Positions 45,452 through 54,731 of a stretch of 64,000 nucleotides of DNA are shown here, one piece after another (position 1 is the stretch's first letter; each line of letters opens with the position of its first letter). The notes under the pieces were generated by a model. That model ran no database searches. It saw only the letters and a list, made by a program, of their open reading frames with translations, and had not been told where the DNA came from. The stretch lies in the NCBI RefSeq assembly GCF_020171315.1, contig NZ_JAIUZP010000006.1, positions 434,001 to 498,000 of the forward strand, in the 5' to 3' direction. The translations under genes were made by a program, and so were the position numbers. Source of the DNA: Pseudooceanicola nanhaiensis (lineage in GTDB: Bacteria; Pseudomonadota; Alphaproteobacteria; Rhodobacterales; Rhodobacteraceae).

Positions 45452-46566
45452 ATCTTGTCCTTTTCCGTCAGTTCGCCCGCCGCGAGGGCCGCGACCATGT
45501 CGGCCAGCGTCTCTGCCGCCTCGGGCTTGCCGAGGGACAGCGCGGCCCGCGCCATCTGAAGCGCGCCCTCGGGGCTTTCCAGTACCAATGCGATCTGGTC
45601 CGCAAGGGTGGCTGCGTCAAGTTTGCTTTCAGGCAAAAGGATCGCGGCACCCGCCTCGACCATGCCTTTGGCGTTGGCGGTCTGCTCGTCCCGGATGGCG
45701 GCGGCCAGCGGCACGAGGATCGCCGGGCGGCCGATCACCGTCAGATCCGCCACCGTCGAGGCGCCCGCGCGGGTCACCACCAGCTGTGCCTCGCTCATGC
45801 GGCGCGGCACGTCGTCGAAGAAGGGTTTCACCTCGGCGCTGATCCCGGCCTCGGCATAGAAGGCGGCGACGCGCTCCATGTCCTCGGGGCGGGCCTGATG
45901 GGCCACGCGCACATGCTGGCGCAGGTGGTCGGGCAGCAGGGCAATCGCCTCCGGCACCCGGTCCGAAAGGATCCGCGCGCCCTGCGAGCCGCCCATGACG
46001 AGCAGCGAGAGCGGGTAATCCCCCGGCGGAATGTAACCGGCGCCGGCGCGTTCGCGGATCGCCGCGCGCACCGGGTTGCCGACGTGGTAGCCCTGCACGC
46101 CCTCGGGCAGCTCGGTCGGCCATGTGCCGCAGGCCACCGCCGCCACGCGCTTGGCGAAGAGCTGGTTCACGCGCCCCAGCACGCCGTTCTGTTCATGGAT
46201 CATCCGCGGCAGGCCGAGGATCGTGGCCGCCGCCACTGCCGGGATTGCCGGGTAGCCGCCAAAGCCCACCACGGCGGCCGGTTTCTCGCGCTGCATCCGC
46301 AGCACGGCCGAGGAGATGCCCCCCGCGATCCGGAAGGGCACCAGCGCCTTGGCCGCCACGCCGCCGCGCGCGAAGGTGGCCGAGGCCACCTCCTCCACCG
46401 CGACCGCCTCGGGGAAGCCGCCGGTGTAGCGTGCGCCGCGGGCGTCGGTCGACAGCCGGACCCGCCAGCCGCGCGTCAGCATTTCCTCCGCGAGGGCCTG
46501 CGCCGGGAACATGTGCCCGCCCGTGCCCCCCGCCGCGATGATCAGCAGCGGTGCCGTCTCACTCAT
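45448..46566 (-). CDS. murG: UDP-GlcNAc:undecaprenyl-PP-MurNAc-pentapeptide transferase
   Basis: The glycosyltransferase that makes lipid II; 372 residues. The N-terminal loop is [20 protein letters not shown]. The middle has [12 protein letters not shown] and [11 protein letters not shown]. The donor-binding domain has [15 protein letters not shown] and [12 protein letters not shown]. The ATG overlaps the ftsW stop (ATGA). Confidence 0.97.
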
Positions 46567-47729
46567 CGCGCACGCCCCGCGAGGATATCGCCGATCTCGC
46601 CCTGCGGGCGCGACCGGGTGAAGGCCAGCAGCATGCCGACCGCCACGCCGCTCGCGATAACGGAGGAACCGCCGTAGCTCACGAAGGGCAGCGTCATGCC
46701 CTTGGCGGGCAGCAGCCGCACGGCGACGCCCATGTTGATCATCGCCTGCACGGCGAACATGGCGGCGAGGCCAGTGCCCGCCAGCCGGATGAAGGGATCG
46801 CGTTCCCGCATCAGCCGCAGGAGCGAGCGCACCACGATCGAGGTATAGAGCGCGATGATCACCAGCACGAGGATCAGCCCGTATTCCTCGGCCGCCACGG
46901 CGATGATGAAGTCGGTATGGGCGTCCGGCAGCGACCATTTGACCGAGCCTTCGCCCACGCCCACGCCGAAGAACCCGCCCTCGCGGATCGCGTCGGTGGC
47001 ATAGCCCAGCTGGGTGCGCGGATCGACATCGGGGCTCAGGAAGCCGTCGATCCGGCGCGCGAAGTGTTCCGAGTTGTGATAGGCGAAGGTGCCCGCGGCG
47101 ACCACGGCGCCCGCCATGCCCACCAGCAGGGTCAGCGGCGCACCGGCCACGAAATACATCACGCCCCAGCCGAAGAGGATCAGCGCCGACTGGCCGAAGT
47201 CCGGCTGCATCGCCAGCATGAACACGATGACCACGGTCAGCCCGAAGGACCAGAGCCGTCCGGGCGGGCCGTTGATCTCCTGCGCGGCTGCCATCATCCA
47301 GGCGCAGGTCACCACGAAGACGGGCTTCAGGAATTCCGAGGGCTGCACCGAGGCAAAGCCCAGCGAGTACCACCGCACCGCGCCCTTGCCGAAGTCGGTC
47401 CCGAAGACCGGCAGGAAGAGCAGCGCGAGGAAACAGCCCGCGAAGCCCAGCACCGCGAGGCGGCGCACCAGTTGCGGCGGCATCATCGAGGTGACCATCA
47501 TCGCCACCATCGCCATCGCGCCGAAAAGCGCCTGCCGCTGCACGTAGTGGAACGGCTGGAAGCCGTTCTTCTCTGCCAGCGGGGGCGAGGCGGCGAAGCC
47601 CAGCAAGAGCCCCACGCCAAAGAGCATGAGGATGCAGGACATGGTCCACTTGTCGACCGTCCGCCACCATTTAGGGAGTATCGGTTCGCCTTCCCGCACG
47701 GGGAGCGCGCCATAGACCATTTCCGTCAT
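46563..47729 (-). CDS. ftsW: Peptidoglycan polymerase FtsW (SEDS family)
   Basis: The septal glycan polymerase with about ten membrane helices; 388 residues. Typical stretches are [20 protein letters not shown] and [19 protein letters not shown] followed by [15 protein letters not shown], and the late [16 protein letters not shown]. The ATG at 47729 begins [15 protein letters not shown]; the very long upstream frame is antisense to the flavoprotein gene. It is the first dcw gene in the window and is coupled to murG. Confidence 0.96.
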   Translation of the reverse strand: MTEMVYGALPVREGEPILPKWWRTVDKWTMSCILMLFGVGLLLGFAASPPLAEKNGFQPFHYVQRQALFGAMAMVAMMVTSMMPPQLVRRLAVLGFAGCFLALLFLPVFGTDFGKGAVRWYSLGFASVQPSEFLKPVFVVTCAWMMAAAQEINGPPGRLWSFGLTVVIVFMLAMQPDFGQSALILFGWGVMYFVAGAPLTLLVGMAGAVVAAGTFAYHNSEHFARRIDGFLSPDVDPRTQLGYATDAIREGGFFGVGVGEGSVKWSLPDAHTDFIIAVAAEEYGLILVLVIIALYTSIVVRSLLRLMRERDPFIRLAGTGLAAMFAVQAMINMGVAVRLLPAKGMTLPFVSYGGSSVIASGVAVGMLLAFTRSRPQGEIGDILAGRAR

Positions 47730-47924
47730 GGGTAAATCTGCCGCTTCTGCCTCTGATCCGCCCCTTTTCGGGGTCTGATAGGCAAGTCTAGCCTTTTTCC
47801 CCCTGTCGCGCCAGACAGAATGCCACGGCCCGGCACGCCTCCGCCCGCCCCTGCGCACATCCCGCCGGCCTGCCTCTCCCGTCCCCCCTTGCCAAAGCCG
47901 GGCCAAGGCGGCATCCCCGCGGCC

Positions 47925-49136
47925 ATGGACTATGACGTGATCATCCTTGGCGCCGGGGCGGCCGGCCTGATGTGCGCGGCCCACTGCGGGGGCCGGGTGC
48001 TGGTGGTGGACCATGCCCGCAAGGCGGGCGAGAAGATCCGCATCTCCGGCGGCGGGCGCTGCAACTTCACCAACACCGGGACGGAGCCTGCCAACTTCCT
48101 CTCCGCCAACCCGCATTTCGCCAAATCCGCGCTGAAGCGCTACACGCCATGGGATTTCGTCTCCCTCGTCTCGGAGCACGGCATCGCCTGGCACGAGAAG
48201 ACCCTCGGCCAGCTCTTCTGCGACGAGAGCGCACGCCAGATCGTCTCGCTGCTGACCGGCATGGTCGAGGCGGCGGGCGGCACGCTGGCGCTCGACACGC
48301 GGATCGAGGGTGTCACCGCGCAGGACGGAGAAGGGGACGGGGCCTTCGCCGTCACGCTCAACCGCGACACCCGGCCCTGGACGGTGCGGGCACCGCGCCT
48401 CGTGGTGGCCACGGGCGGCAAGTCGATCCCCAAGATGGGCGCCACCGGCCTTGCCTATGACATCGCGCGCCAGTTCGGCCACGCCATCGTCGAGACGCAC
48501 CCCGGCCTCGTGCCCTTCACCTTCCCGCCCGAGACCTTCAGCGCCCTTGCCGGCCTCTCCCTGCCGGTGCGCGCCACCGCCGGGGGCACCAGCTTCGACG
48601 AGGCGCTGCTTTTCACGCATCGCGGCCTCTCGGGCCCGGCGATCCTTCAGGTCTCCTCCTACTGGACGCCCGGCGCGGAGATCGAGATCAACCTGCTGCC
48701 CGGCACAGACCCGCTGGAGCGGCTGCGCGCCGCGCGCCAGCAGGCGGGCCGCCGCGCCATCACCACCGTGCTGGGGGAGATGATGCCCGCGCGCCTTGCG
48801 CAGGCGGTGCCGACCCTGATCGCGCCGGACCTCGACCTGGGCGGCAACCTTGCCGATCACAACGACGCCAGCCTCGGCGCGCTCTGTGACCGGCTGACCC
48901 ACTGGAGGGTGAAGCCCACGGGCACCGAGGGCTACCGCACCGCCGAGGTGACGCTGGGGGGCGTGGACACTGCGGGCCTCTCCTCCAAGACGATGGAATC
49001 CACCCTGCGCCCGGGGCTGCATTTCATCGGCGAATGCGTGGATGTGACCGGCTGGCTGGGGGGCTACAACTTCCAGTGGGCCTGGGCCTCGGCCATGGCC
49101 TGCGCCACGGCGATCAGGGCCGCGCAGCAGGCCTAG
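47925..49136 (+). CDS. BaiN/HI0933 family NAD(P)/FAD-dependent oxidoreductase
   Basis: A 403-residue flavoprotein of the HI0933/BaiN/YhiN family. The FAD loop is VIILGAGAAGLMCAAHCGG at the N-terminus, then GEKIRISGGGRCNFTNTG, RLVVATGGKSIPKMGATGLA and, at the end, DVTGWLGGYNFQWAWASAMA. Physiological substrate is not established for most members. It is divergent from ftsW with 195 bases between. The stop overlaps the end of the convergent sulfotransferase gene by four bases. Confidence 0.93.
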   Translation: MDYDVIILGAGAAGLMCAAHCGGRVLVVDHARKAGEKIRISGGGRCNFTNTGTEPANFLSANPHFAKSALKRYTPWDFVSLVSEHGIAWHEKTLGQLFCDESARQIVSLLTGMVEAAGGTLALDTRIEGVTAQDGEGDGAFAVTLNRDTRPWTVRAPRLVVATGGKSIPKMGATGLAYDIARQFGHAIVETHPGLVPFTFPPETFSALAGLSLPVRATAGGTSFDEALLFTHRGLSGPAILQVSSYWTPGAEIEINLLPGTDPLERLRAARQQAGRRAITTVLGEMMPARLAQAVPTLIAPDLDLGGNLADHNDASLGALCDRLTHWRVKPTGTEGYRTAEVTLGGVDTAGLSSKTMESTLRPGLHFIGECVDVTGWLGGYNFQWAWASAMACATAIRAAQQA

Positions 49137-49915
49137 AGCGCCTTCGGCCCGCCGCCATCGTTGCCCACGCCGCCGGTCTCGACAGGGCTGTCCCCGGCCA
49201 GCAGCGCGTCATACCAGCTGCGGTCCGTCTCGTATCCCAGCCCGATGAGCACATCGTGCAGGACGGGAAACTTGGTGAACTGGTCGATGATCCGCGCCCG
49301 ATGCTCGGGCCGTGCCCATTTCCGCGCAGGCCCCGCCTCCAGCGCGCGCACGCCGTTCAGCGGGCCCTGCAGGTGGGCCGGGATCTCGGCCGTGTGGAAC
49401 TCGGCAAAGCTGCCCTCGAAGCGCAGACCCAGCTGCGCGGCCAGGGCCTGCTGCATGCTGTCGGGATCGGCCACGAGGTCCTCGTACTTCAGGTAGAAGA
49501 TGCCCTGCGGAAAGGCCCCCGACCGCGCCACCTGCATGATCCCGCGCTGGATCTGCAAGAGCCCCGGCGCGGTGAAGGTCGGCACTTTGCCCGGCTGGAT
49601 GAAATAGCACAGGTCGGCGGCCATGAAGTAATCGTCCGGCACGGCCCGGTGGCGGCTGATCAGGATATCGCGCGGATCGCGCAGCATGACGATCAGGTCC
49701 AGCTGCTTGCCGCGCGTATTGGCTTGCAGGATCTTGGCCATGTCGAAGATATCGTAGGGCCGCTTGCTGCATTGGTTGCCCGGCAGGTGCAACACCTGCG
49801 CCGTCGGCATCTCGGAGTCGAAGAGACCGAAGTCCTTAAGGCAGTGCCGCATCATGGTGTAGAACAGCGTGCTGCCCGCCCGGCCATGCCCGGAAATGAT
49901 CAGGTGACGTTCCAA
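49133..49915 (-). CDS. Sulfotransferase-like protein
   Basis: A PAPS-dependent sulfotransferase-fold protein. The 5'-phosphosulfate loop is HLIISGHGRAGSTLFYTMMR and the 3'-phosphate segment LIVMLRDPRDILISRHR. The acceptor is unknown. The open frame extends to a GTG at 49993, but that start would lie inside the gshA terminator hairpin. I therefore favour a TTG at 49915 (then ERHLIISG) with AAGGGG upstream, giving 260 residues; this start is uncertain. It is convergent with the BaiN-like gene. Confidence 0.78.
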   Translation of the reverse strand: MERHLIISGHGRAGSTLFYTMMRHCLKDFGLFDSEMPTAQVLHLPGNQCSKRPYDIFDMAKILQANTRGKQLDLIVMLRDPRDILISRHRAVPDDYFMAADLCYFIQPGKVPTFTAPGLLQIQRGIMQVARSGAFPQGIFYLKYEDLVADPDSMQQALAAQLGLRFEGSFAEFHTAEIPAHLQGPLNGVRALEAGPARKWARPEHRARIIDQFTKFPVLHDVLIGLGYETDRSWYDALLAGDSPVETGGVGNDGGGPKAL

Positions 49916-49973
49916 ACGCAGCCCCTTGGTTCCCCATGTCGGGGGAGTGTCCCGCCGTCGCGCAGCGCGATCA

Positions 49974-50011
49974 AGAGGCACCTCCCGAAACACCCGTCGG
50001 GAGATGCCTCT
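49974..50011 (-). terminator. Terminator hairpin of gshA
   Basis: A 15-bp stem with one mismatch (AGAGGCATCTCCCGA/TCGGGAGGTGCCTCT on the minus strand) 14 bases past the gshA stop. There is little T after it; strength is uncertain. Confidence 0.7.
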
Positions 50012-50025
50012 GGCTCAGCATTGGC

Positions 50026-51396
50026 TCAGTAGGAATACTCGGCGTAGATCCGATCCAGATCGCCGTTCCACTCGCCCTTGTACTTGGCCAGCAGTTCGTC
50101 TGCAGGGGTCTGGCCCGAGGCGATGCTTTCCTTCAGCGCGTTGAGGAAATGGGTCTCGTCGGGGATCAGCCCGCCCGCGCCCTCTGCCGCGCGCGCCTTC
50201 AGGCCCGCCTCGGCGATGTCCAGCACCTCGCGGGCGAGGTCATGCATCTTGATGCCGTTGACCGTGCCGCCGAGGGCCTGATCGCCGGCGGCCACGCGCA
50301 TCGCCTCGCGGGTCGGGGCGTCCCAGCCCTTCACGAGATCCCATGCCGCATCCAGCGCGCCCTGATCGTACATCAGCCCGACCCAGAAGGCCGGCAGCGC
50401 GCAAAGACGCCGCCACGGGCCGCCATCGGCGCCGCGCATCTCGATGAACTTCTTCACCCGCGCCTCGGGGAAGAGCGTGGTCAGGTGATCGGCCCAGTCC
50501 GACAGCGTCGGCTTCTCGCCCGGCAGCGCGGGCAGTTCGCCCTTGAGGAAGTCGCGGAACGACTGGCCGAGCGCGTCGATGTACTTGCCGTCGCGGTAGA
50601 CGAAGTACATCGGCACATCGAGGGCGTATTGCACGTAGGCCTCGAAGCCGAAGCCCTCGTCAAAGACGAAGGGCAGCATCCCCGTCCGGGCCGCATCCAT
50701 GTTGCGCCAGACCCACGACCGGTAGGAGCGCATGCCGTTGGGCTTGCCCTCGAAGAAGGGCGAATTGGCAAAGAGCGCGGTGGCGACCGGCTGCAGCGCA
50801 AGGGCCACGCGCATCTTCTGCACCATGTCCGCCTCGGTCGCGAAGTCGAGGTTCACCTGCACGGTGCAGGTGCGGCGCATCATCGTGGTGCCGGTGGTGC
50901 CGACGCGGCCCTGATAGGCATCCATGAGCTTGTAACGGCCCTTGGGCATCAGGGGCATTTCGTCATGGGTCCACTGGGGTGCGGCGCCCAGACCGATGAA
51001 GCCTACGCCGATCTCGTCCGCGATGCTTTTCACCTCGCGCAGGTGTTCGTTCACCTCGTCGCAGGTCTGGTGGATGTTGCACAGCGGAGCGCCCGACAGC
51101 TCCAGCGCCCCGCCGGGCTCGAGGCTGACGTTGGCGCCGTCCTTGGTCAGGCCGATGAGGTAGCCGCTTTCGCGAACCTCGTTCCAGCCATAGCGGTCGC
51201 GCAGGCCTTCCAGCACGGCCTTGATGGAGCGTTCGCCATCATAGGGGATGGGTTTCAGGCTGTCCTTGCAGTAGCCGAACTTCTCGTGCTCGGTGCCGAT
51301 CCGCCAGTCTTCCTTGGGCTTGCAGCCCTCGGCCATGTATTCTGCCAGCTGTTCATGACGCTCGATCGGGCCGCCGCCGGATTGGGGGATGGACAT
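50026..51396 (-). CDS. gshA: Glutamate--cysteine ligase
   Basis: First enzyme of glutathione synthesis. It is the plant/alphaproteobacterial type rather than the E. coli type: 456 residues with WRIGTEHEKFGY near residue 31, SLEPGGALELSGAP, MMRRTCTVQVNLDF and SPFFEGKPNGMRSYRSWVW. The ATG at 51396 (SIPQSGGGPIERHEQL) is preferred to the 21-residue upstream extension. It is separated by 59 bases from the preceding unit and ends at a hairpin. Confidence 0.95.
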   Translation of the reverse strand: MSIPQSGGGPIERHEQLAEYMAEGCKPKEDWRIGTEHEKFGYCKDSLKPIPYDGERSIKAVLEGLRDRYGWNEVRESGYLIGLTKDGANVSLEPGGALELSGAPLCNIHQTCDEVNEHLREVKSIADEIGVGFIGLGAAPQWTHDEMPLMPKGRYKLMDAYQGRVGTTGTTMMRRTCTVQVNLDFATEADMVQKMRVALALQPVATALFANSPFFEGKPNGMRSYRSWVWRNMDAARTGMLPFVFDEGFGFEAYVQYALDVPMYFVYRDGKYIDALGQSFRDFLKGELPALPGEKPTLSDWADHLTTLFPEARVKKFIEMRGADGGPWRRLCALPAFWVGLMYDQGALDAAWDLVKGWDAPTREAMRVAAGDQALGGTVNGIKMHDLAREVLDIAEAGLKARAAEGAGGLIPDETHFLNALKESIASGQTPADELLAKYKGEWNGDLDRIYAEYSY

Positions 51397-51455
51397 GGAA
51401 TACTCCGGTCTGTCGCTTTCTTGGAGGTCAGGAGTGAGCGCAAACGCGGGCAGTG

Positions 51456-52076
51456 TCAATGCAACCGGCGGAGCGGTTTCTCCCAGATCACCTCCCCCTT
51501 GGCCGGGCCGCCCGATGCCGCGCCACCCTGCACAAGGGTCAGGCCCCCACGGGACGGGCCGGGGGAAGTGCCCTGCGAAGACCCTTGCCCTTGCGTCGCA
51601 TCCGGCGCCGCGTCATGGGCCCGCATCTTCGCCAGCAGCTCCCGCGTGGGCAGGCCGGGCAGTGCGGCGAAGACATCGAAAAGCGCCTCGGCCCCTTCCG
51701 CCCCCAGCGGGATATAGAGGTCCTCCGCGCCGGGCTGGCTCAGCACCCAGTGGGCCGAGGGCCCCTGCCCGGTCAGCGCCAGCCGCTCCAGCTCCGACAG
51801 GGCCACGATGCCGCCGGTGAGCGGGCCGAAATAGGCGATCTGCCCCTCGTCCACCTGCACCACGCCGGGTCCCTGCCGGGCAGAGCGGAACCGCGCCCGC
51901 TGCACGCCCGCGGCGGCAAAGCCGAGGCCCGCCAGCACCAGCACCACGCCCACCCACTTAAGCACGCCGAAGGTGGTCAGCGCCCACCACAGGCCGAGCG
52001 CCGCCACGGCAAGGCCCATGGCCACCTCGCGCCAGCGGCTGAGCGCCGCGCGCGCCTCGGGTCGGATGAAACTCAC
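51456..52076 (-). CDS. Hypothetical membrane protein, 206 aa
   Basis: Begins at a GTG overlapping the acetyltransferase stop (GTGA). Two close hydrophobic helices (VAMGLAVAALGLWWALTTF and VGVVLVLAGLGFAAAGV) lie in the first 65 residues. A compact soluble domain follows (VDEGQIAYFGPLTGGIVALS, then LYIPLGAEGAEALFDVFAAL), with a disordered Gly/Ser/Gln tail. It resembles a short PH-like or YcxB-type membrane protein, but I cannot name a family. It is third in the rsmE-GNAT-this unit. Confidence 0.75.
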   Translation of the reverse strand: MSFIRPEARAALSRWREVAMGLAVAALGLWWALTTFGVLKWVGVVLVLAGLGFAAAGVQRARFRSARQGPGVVQVDEGQIAYFGPLTGGIVALSELERLALTGQGPSAHWVLSQPGAEDLYIPLGAEGAEALFDVFAALPGLPTRELLAKMRAHDAAPDATQGQGSSQGTSPGPSRGGLTLVQGGAASGGPAKGEVIWEKPLRRLH

Positions 52077-52927
52077 GTGGGCCTCGCCAGACGGCACATC
52101 GTATAAGTGCCGATCCGGCTGAACCCGATGGCGCGATAGGCAGCGGCCGCGGTGTCGCTGGCGGCGAAGAGCACCGCCTCCTCGGCGCCGGTCTCGTCGC
52201 GCAGGGCGGCGAGGTGCAGCGCCACCGCGGCCCGGGCATGGCCCTCGCCGCGCCGCGCGGGCGGGGTGAAGACCCCGCCGACCTGCACCGTGGTCCCGGC
52301 CCTTGCGTTGATCCCCGTCACCGCCAGCGGCGTGTCGTCCTGCATCAGCAGAACGTGGCTCTGCGCCTCCAGCATCGCATCCACGTCGATGACCGCCCGC
52401 TCTGCCGCGACGGTCGGAGATGTGCCGTGGACATAGGTGTTGTACTGGCTGCGCCAGTCGATCAGCAGATCGAGGCGGCTGGCATCGGCGGGCACGAGGT
52501 GCAGCCCCGCGACTTCGGGCATGACCAGATCAGAAAGCGGCAGGACGAAATGCGGCTCGTCGCGCAGAAGGCCCATGGGATGGTGCCGCAGGTCGAGCGT
52601 GTCGAGCACGGAATGCACCGCCCCCGCCTCACCGAGAATCCACTCGTAGGACCGCATGGAGAGCGGCGCGGTCACGGCATCCAGCAGCGGATCGCCCGCC
52701 GCCAGCACCGGCAGCATCCAGCCATCGCGCGTCATGCCGAGGAAGGCCACGACCTCGCCGTCCTCGTAGCGGACCCAGGCCGACATGGCGCGGCTGTGGC
52801 CCGACTGGGTGGCCAGCCCGTGGGTTTCGAGGTTCGCCAGCGGGAACATGGCGCAGGCGGTCTGGCCGCGCAGATAGTCGAGGACCGCGGGCAGATCGTC
52901 GGCCCGGACCGGGGTCATGTCGCTCAT
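52073..52927 (-). CDS. GNAT family N-acetyltransferase
   Basis: A 284-residue protein with the acetyl-CoA-binding GNAT core in the C-terminal third: VQVGGVFTPPARRGEGHARA (motif A, RRGEGHA) followed by AVLFAASDTAAAAYRAIGFS. The N-terminal half is an extra domain seen in larger GNAT proteins. The target is unknown. It overlaps rsmE at its start and the 206-aa membrane protein at its end, so the three are one unit. Confidence 0.88.
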   Translation of the reverse strand: MSDMTPVRADDLPAVLDYLRGQTACAMFPLANLETHGLATQSGHSRAMSAWVRYEDGEVVAFLGMTRDGWMLPVLAAGDPLLDAVTAPLSMRSYEWILGEAGAVHSVLDTLDLRHHPMGLLRDEPHFVLPLSDLVMPEVAGLHLVPADASRLDLLIDWRSQYNTYVHGTSPTVAAERAVIDVDAMLEAQSHVLLMQDDTPLAVTGINARAGTTVQVGGVFTPPARRGEGHARAAVALHLAALRDETGAEEAVLFAASDTAAAAYRAIGFSRIGTYTMCRLARPT

Positions 52928-53679
52928 GCGCCCTCCCCGCCCCGATCATCGCCCCAGTCGCCAAGCGCCTGCTGCCAGAGCGTCAGCGCGGCCACCGCCG
53001 CGGTATCCGCCCGCAGGATGCGCGGGCCAAGGGCGACACGATGCGCAAAGGGCAAGGCCCGCAGCCGGCTGCGCTCCGCCTCGGAGAAGCCGCCCTCCGG
53101 CCCGATCAGGATCGCCCATGGGCCGGGCGTGAGGGTCGAGAGCGGCGCGCCGCCCGGTTCCCCGGCCAGCACCTCGTCGCAGAACATCAGCTGTCGCCCC
53201 TCGGGCCAGTCGGCCAGCAGACGGTCAAGCTTGTGCAGATCCGCGACCTCGGGCACGTAGGTGCCGCCGCATTGCTCTGCCGCTTCCACCGCATGGGCCT
53301 GCAACCGGTCCTGCCGGATCCGCTCGGAATTGGTGAAATCGGTCTGCACCGGGACGATCCGCGCCGCGCCCATCTCTGCCGCCTTCTCGACGATGAAGTC
53401 GGTGCGCGCCTTCTTGATCGGCGCAAAGAGCAGCCAGAGGTCGGGCGGCATCTGCAACGGTTTCGAGCGGGTCCGGCAGGTGAGTTCACCGCCCCGCTTG
53501 CCCGCCTGCGTCACCTGCGCCTGCCATTCGCCGTCGCGCCCGTTGAAGAGCGCGACCGCATCGCCATCGCCCATGCGCATGACCCCGAAGAGGTAATGTG
53601 CCTGGTCCCGTTCCAAAGGAACGGTTTGCCCCGCCCCCAGCGGGTGCTCTACATAGAGCCTGACTTTCGCCGTATCCAT
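52924..53679 (-). CDS. rsmE: 16S rRNA (uracil(1498)-N(3))-methyltransferase
   Basis: A SPOUT-class methyltransferase of 251 residues. The N-terminal PUA-like part contains HYLFGVMRMGDGDAVALFNG. The trefoil-knot SAM site is AILIGPEGGFSEAE followed by ALGPRILRADTAAVAAL. It heads the rsmE-GNAT-membrane protein unit. Its ATG is only 11 bases from the ATG of divergent ubiA, so its promoter must lie inside the ubiA coding region. Confidence 0.96.
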   Translation of the reverse strand: MDTAKVRLYVEHPLGAGQTVPLERDQAHYLFGVMRMGDGDAVALFNGRDGEWQAQVTQAGKRGGELTCRTRSKPLQMPPDLWLLFAPIKKARTDFIVEKAAEMGAARIVPVQTDFTNSERIRQDRLQAHAVEAAEQCGGTYVPEVADLHKLDRLLADWPEGRQLMFCDEVLAGEPGGAPLSTLTPGPWAILIGPEGGFSEAERSRLRALPFAHRVALGPRILRADTAAVAALTLWQQALGDWGDDRGGEGA

Positions 53680-53690
53680 GGACCCTTCTT

Positions 53691-54668
53691 ATGACCCAGA
53701 ATGCCCAAGCGCCAGAGCAACACGCCCCCGACGGACAGGTGGCCGACGCGGTCAAGGGCAACTGGGTCGACCGCCTCGCCCCGGCGGCCACGCGGCCCTA
53801 CCTGCGGCTGTCGCGCGCCGACCGCCCGGTGGGCACATGGCTGCTGCTGATCCCCTGCTGGTGGGGCCTGGGCCTTGCCATGCTGGCGGACGGCCGTGCG
53901 GGCTGGCACGACCTGTGGATCTTCATCGGCTGTGCCATCGGCGCCTTCCTGATGCGCGGCGCGGGCTGCACATGGAACGACATCACCGATCGCAAGTTCG
54001 ATGCCGCCGTGGCACGGACGAAATCACGTCCGATCCCCTCGGGGCAGGTCACGGTGAAGGGCGCGGTGGTCTGGATGGTAGCGCAGGCGCTGATCGCCTT
54101 CTGCATCCTGCTGACCTTCGGCCCGCTGGCCATCGTGCTGGGGGTCCTCTCGCTGGGGCCGGTCTGCATCTACCCCTTCGCCAAGCGCTTCACCTGGTGG
54201 CCGCAGGTCTTCCTCGGCCTTGCGTTCAACTGGGGTGCCATCCTCGCCTGGGCGGCGCACAGCAACACGCTCTCCTGGCCGCCCTTCGCGCTCTATCTCT
54301 GCGGCATCGCCTGGACGATCTTCTACGACACGATCTATGCCCACCAGGACAAGGAGGACGACGCGTTGATCGGCGTGAAGTCCACGGCACGGCTCTTTGC
54401 CGGCAACACGGCCCGCGTGCTGCGTCAATTCCTTGTGATTTCGGTCTCGCTGATGGCCTTGGCCGTGATCGGGGCGATGATCGACGGGGCCAATCCGCTG
54501 GCCCTGATCGTGGCGCTTGCAGGGCCCTGGGCCCTTGGCTGGCATATGGTTTGGCAGCTGCGCCAACTGGATATCGACGATGGCGACAAATGCCTCGCGC
54601 TCTTCCGGTCGAACAGGAACGCGGGCCTTCTGGTCCTGCCGTTTTTCGCCGTCGCCTTCCTGCTCTGA
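53691..54668 (+). CDS. ubiA: 4-hydroxybenzoate octaprenyltransferase
   Basis: The membrane prenyltransferase of ubiquinone synthesis; 325 residues with about nine helices. The two Mg-diphosphate motifs are intact: NDITDRKFD near residue 100 and DTIYAHQDKEDD near residue 215. The N-terminal 40 residues are hydrophilic. No good ribosome site precedes the ATG at 53691; a GTG at 53739 is a possible alternative start. It is divergent from rsmE with an 11-base gap. Confidence 0.94.
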   Translation: MTQNAQAPEQHAPDGQVADAVKGNWVDRLAPAATRPYLRLSRADRPVGTWLLLIPCWWGLGLAMLADGRAGWHDLWIFIGCAIGAFLMRGAGCTWNDITDRKFDAAVARTKSRPIPSGQVTVKGAVVWMVAQALIAFCILLTFGPLAIVLGVLSLGPVCIYPFAKRFTWWPQVFLGLAFNWGAILAWAAHSNTLSWPPFALYLCGIAWTIFYDTIYAHQDKEDDALIGVKSTARLFAGNTARVLRQFLVISVSLMALAVIGAMIDGANPLALIVALAGPWALGWHMVWQLRQLDIDDGDKCLALFRSNRNAGLLVLPFFAVAFLL

Positions 54669-54731
54669 TTTACAGCAGCACCTGCGCGGCTTAAAACTCG
54701 CCCACTGCCACTATCGGGATACCCGCCAGAC

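Noticed and set aside
49916-49993. N-terminal extension of the sulfotransferase to a GTG at 49993
   Set aside because: The start would fall inside the loop of the gshA terminator hairpin and the added residues are Arg-rich without family similarity.
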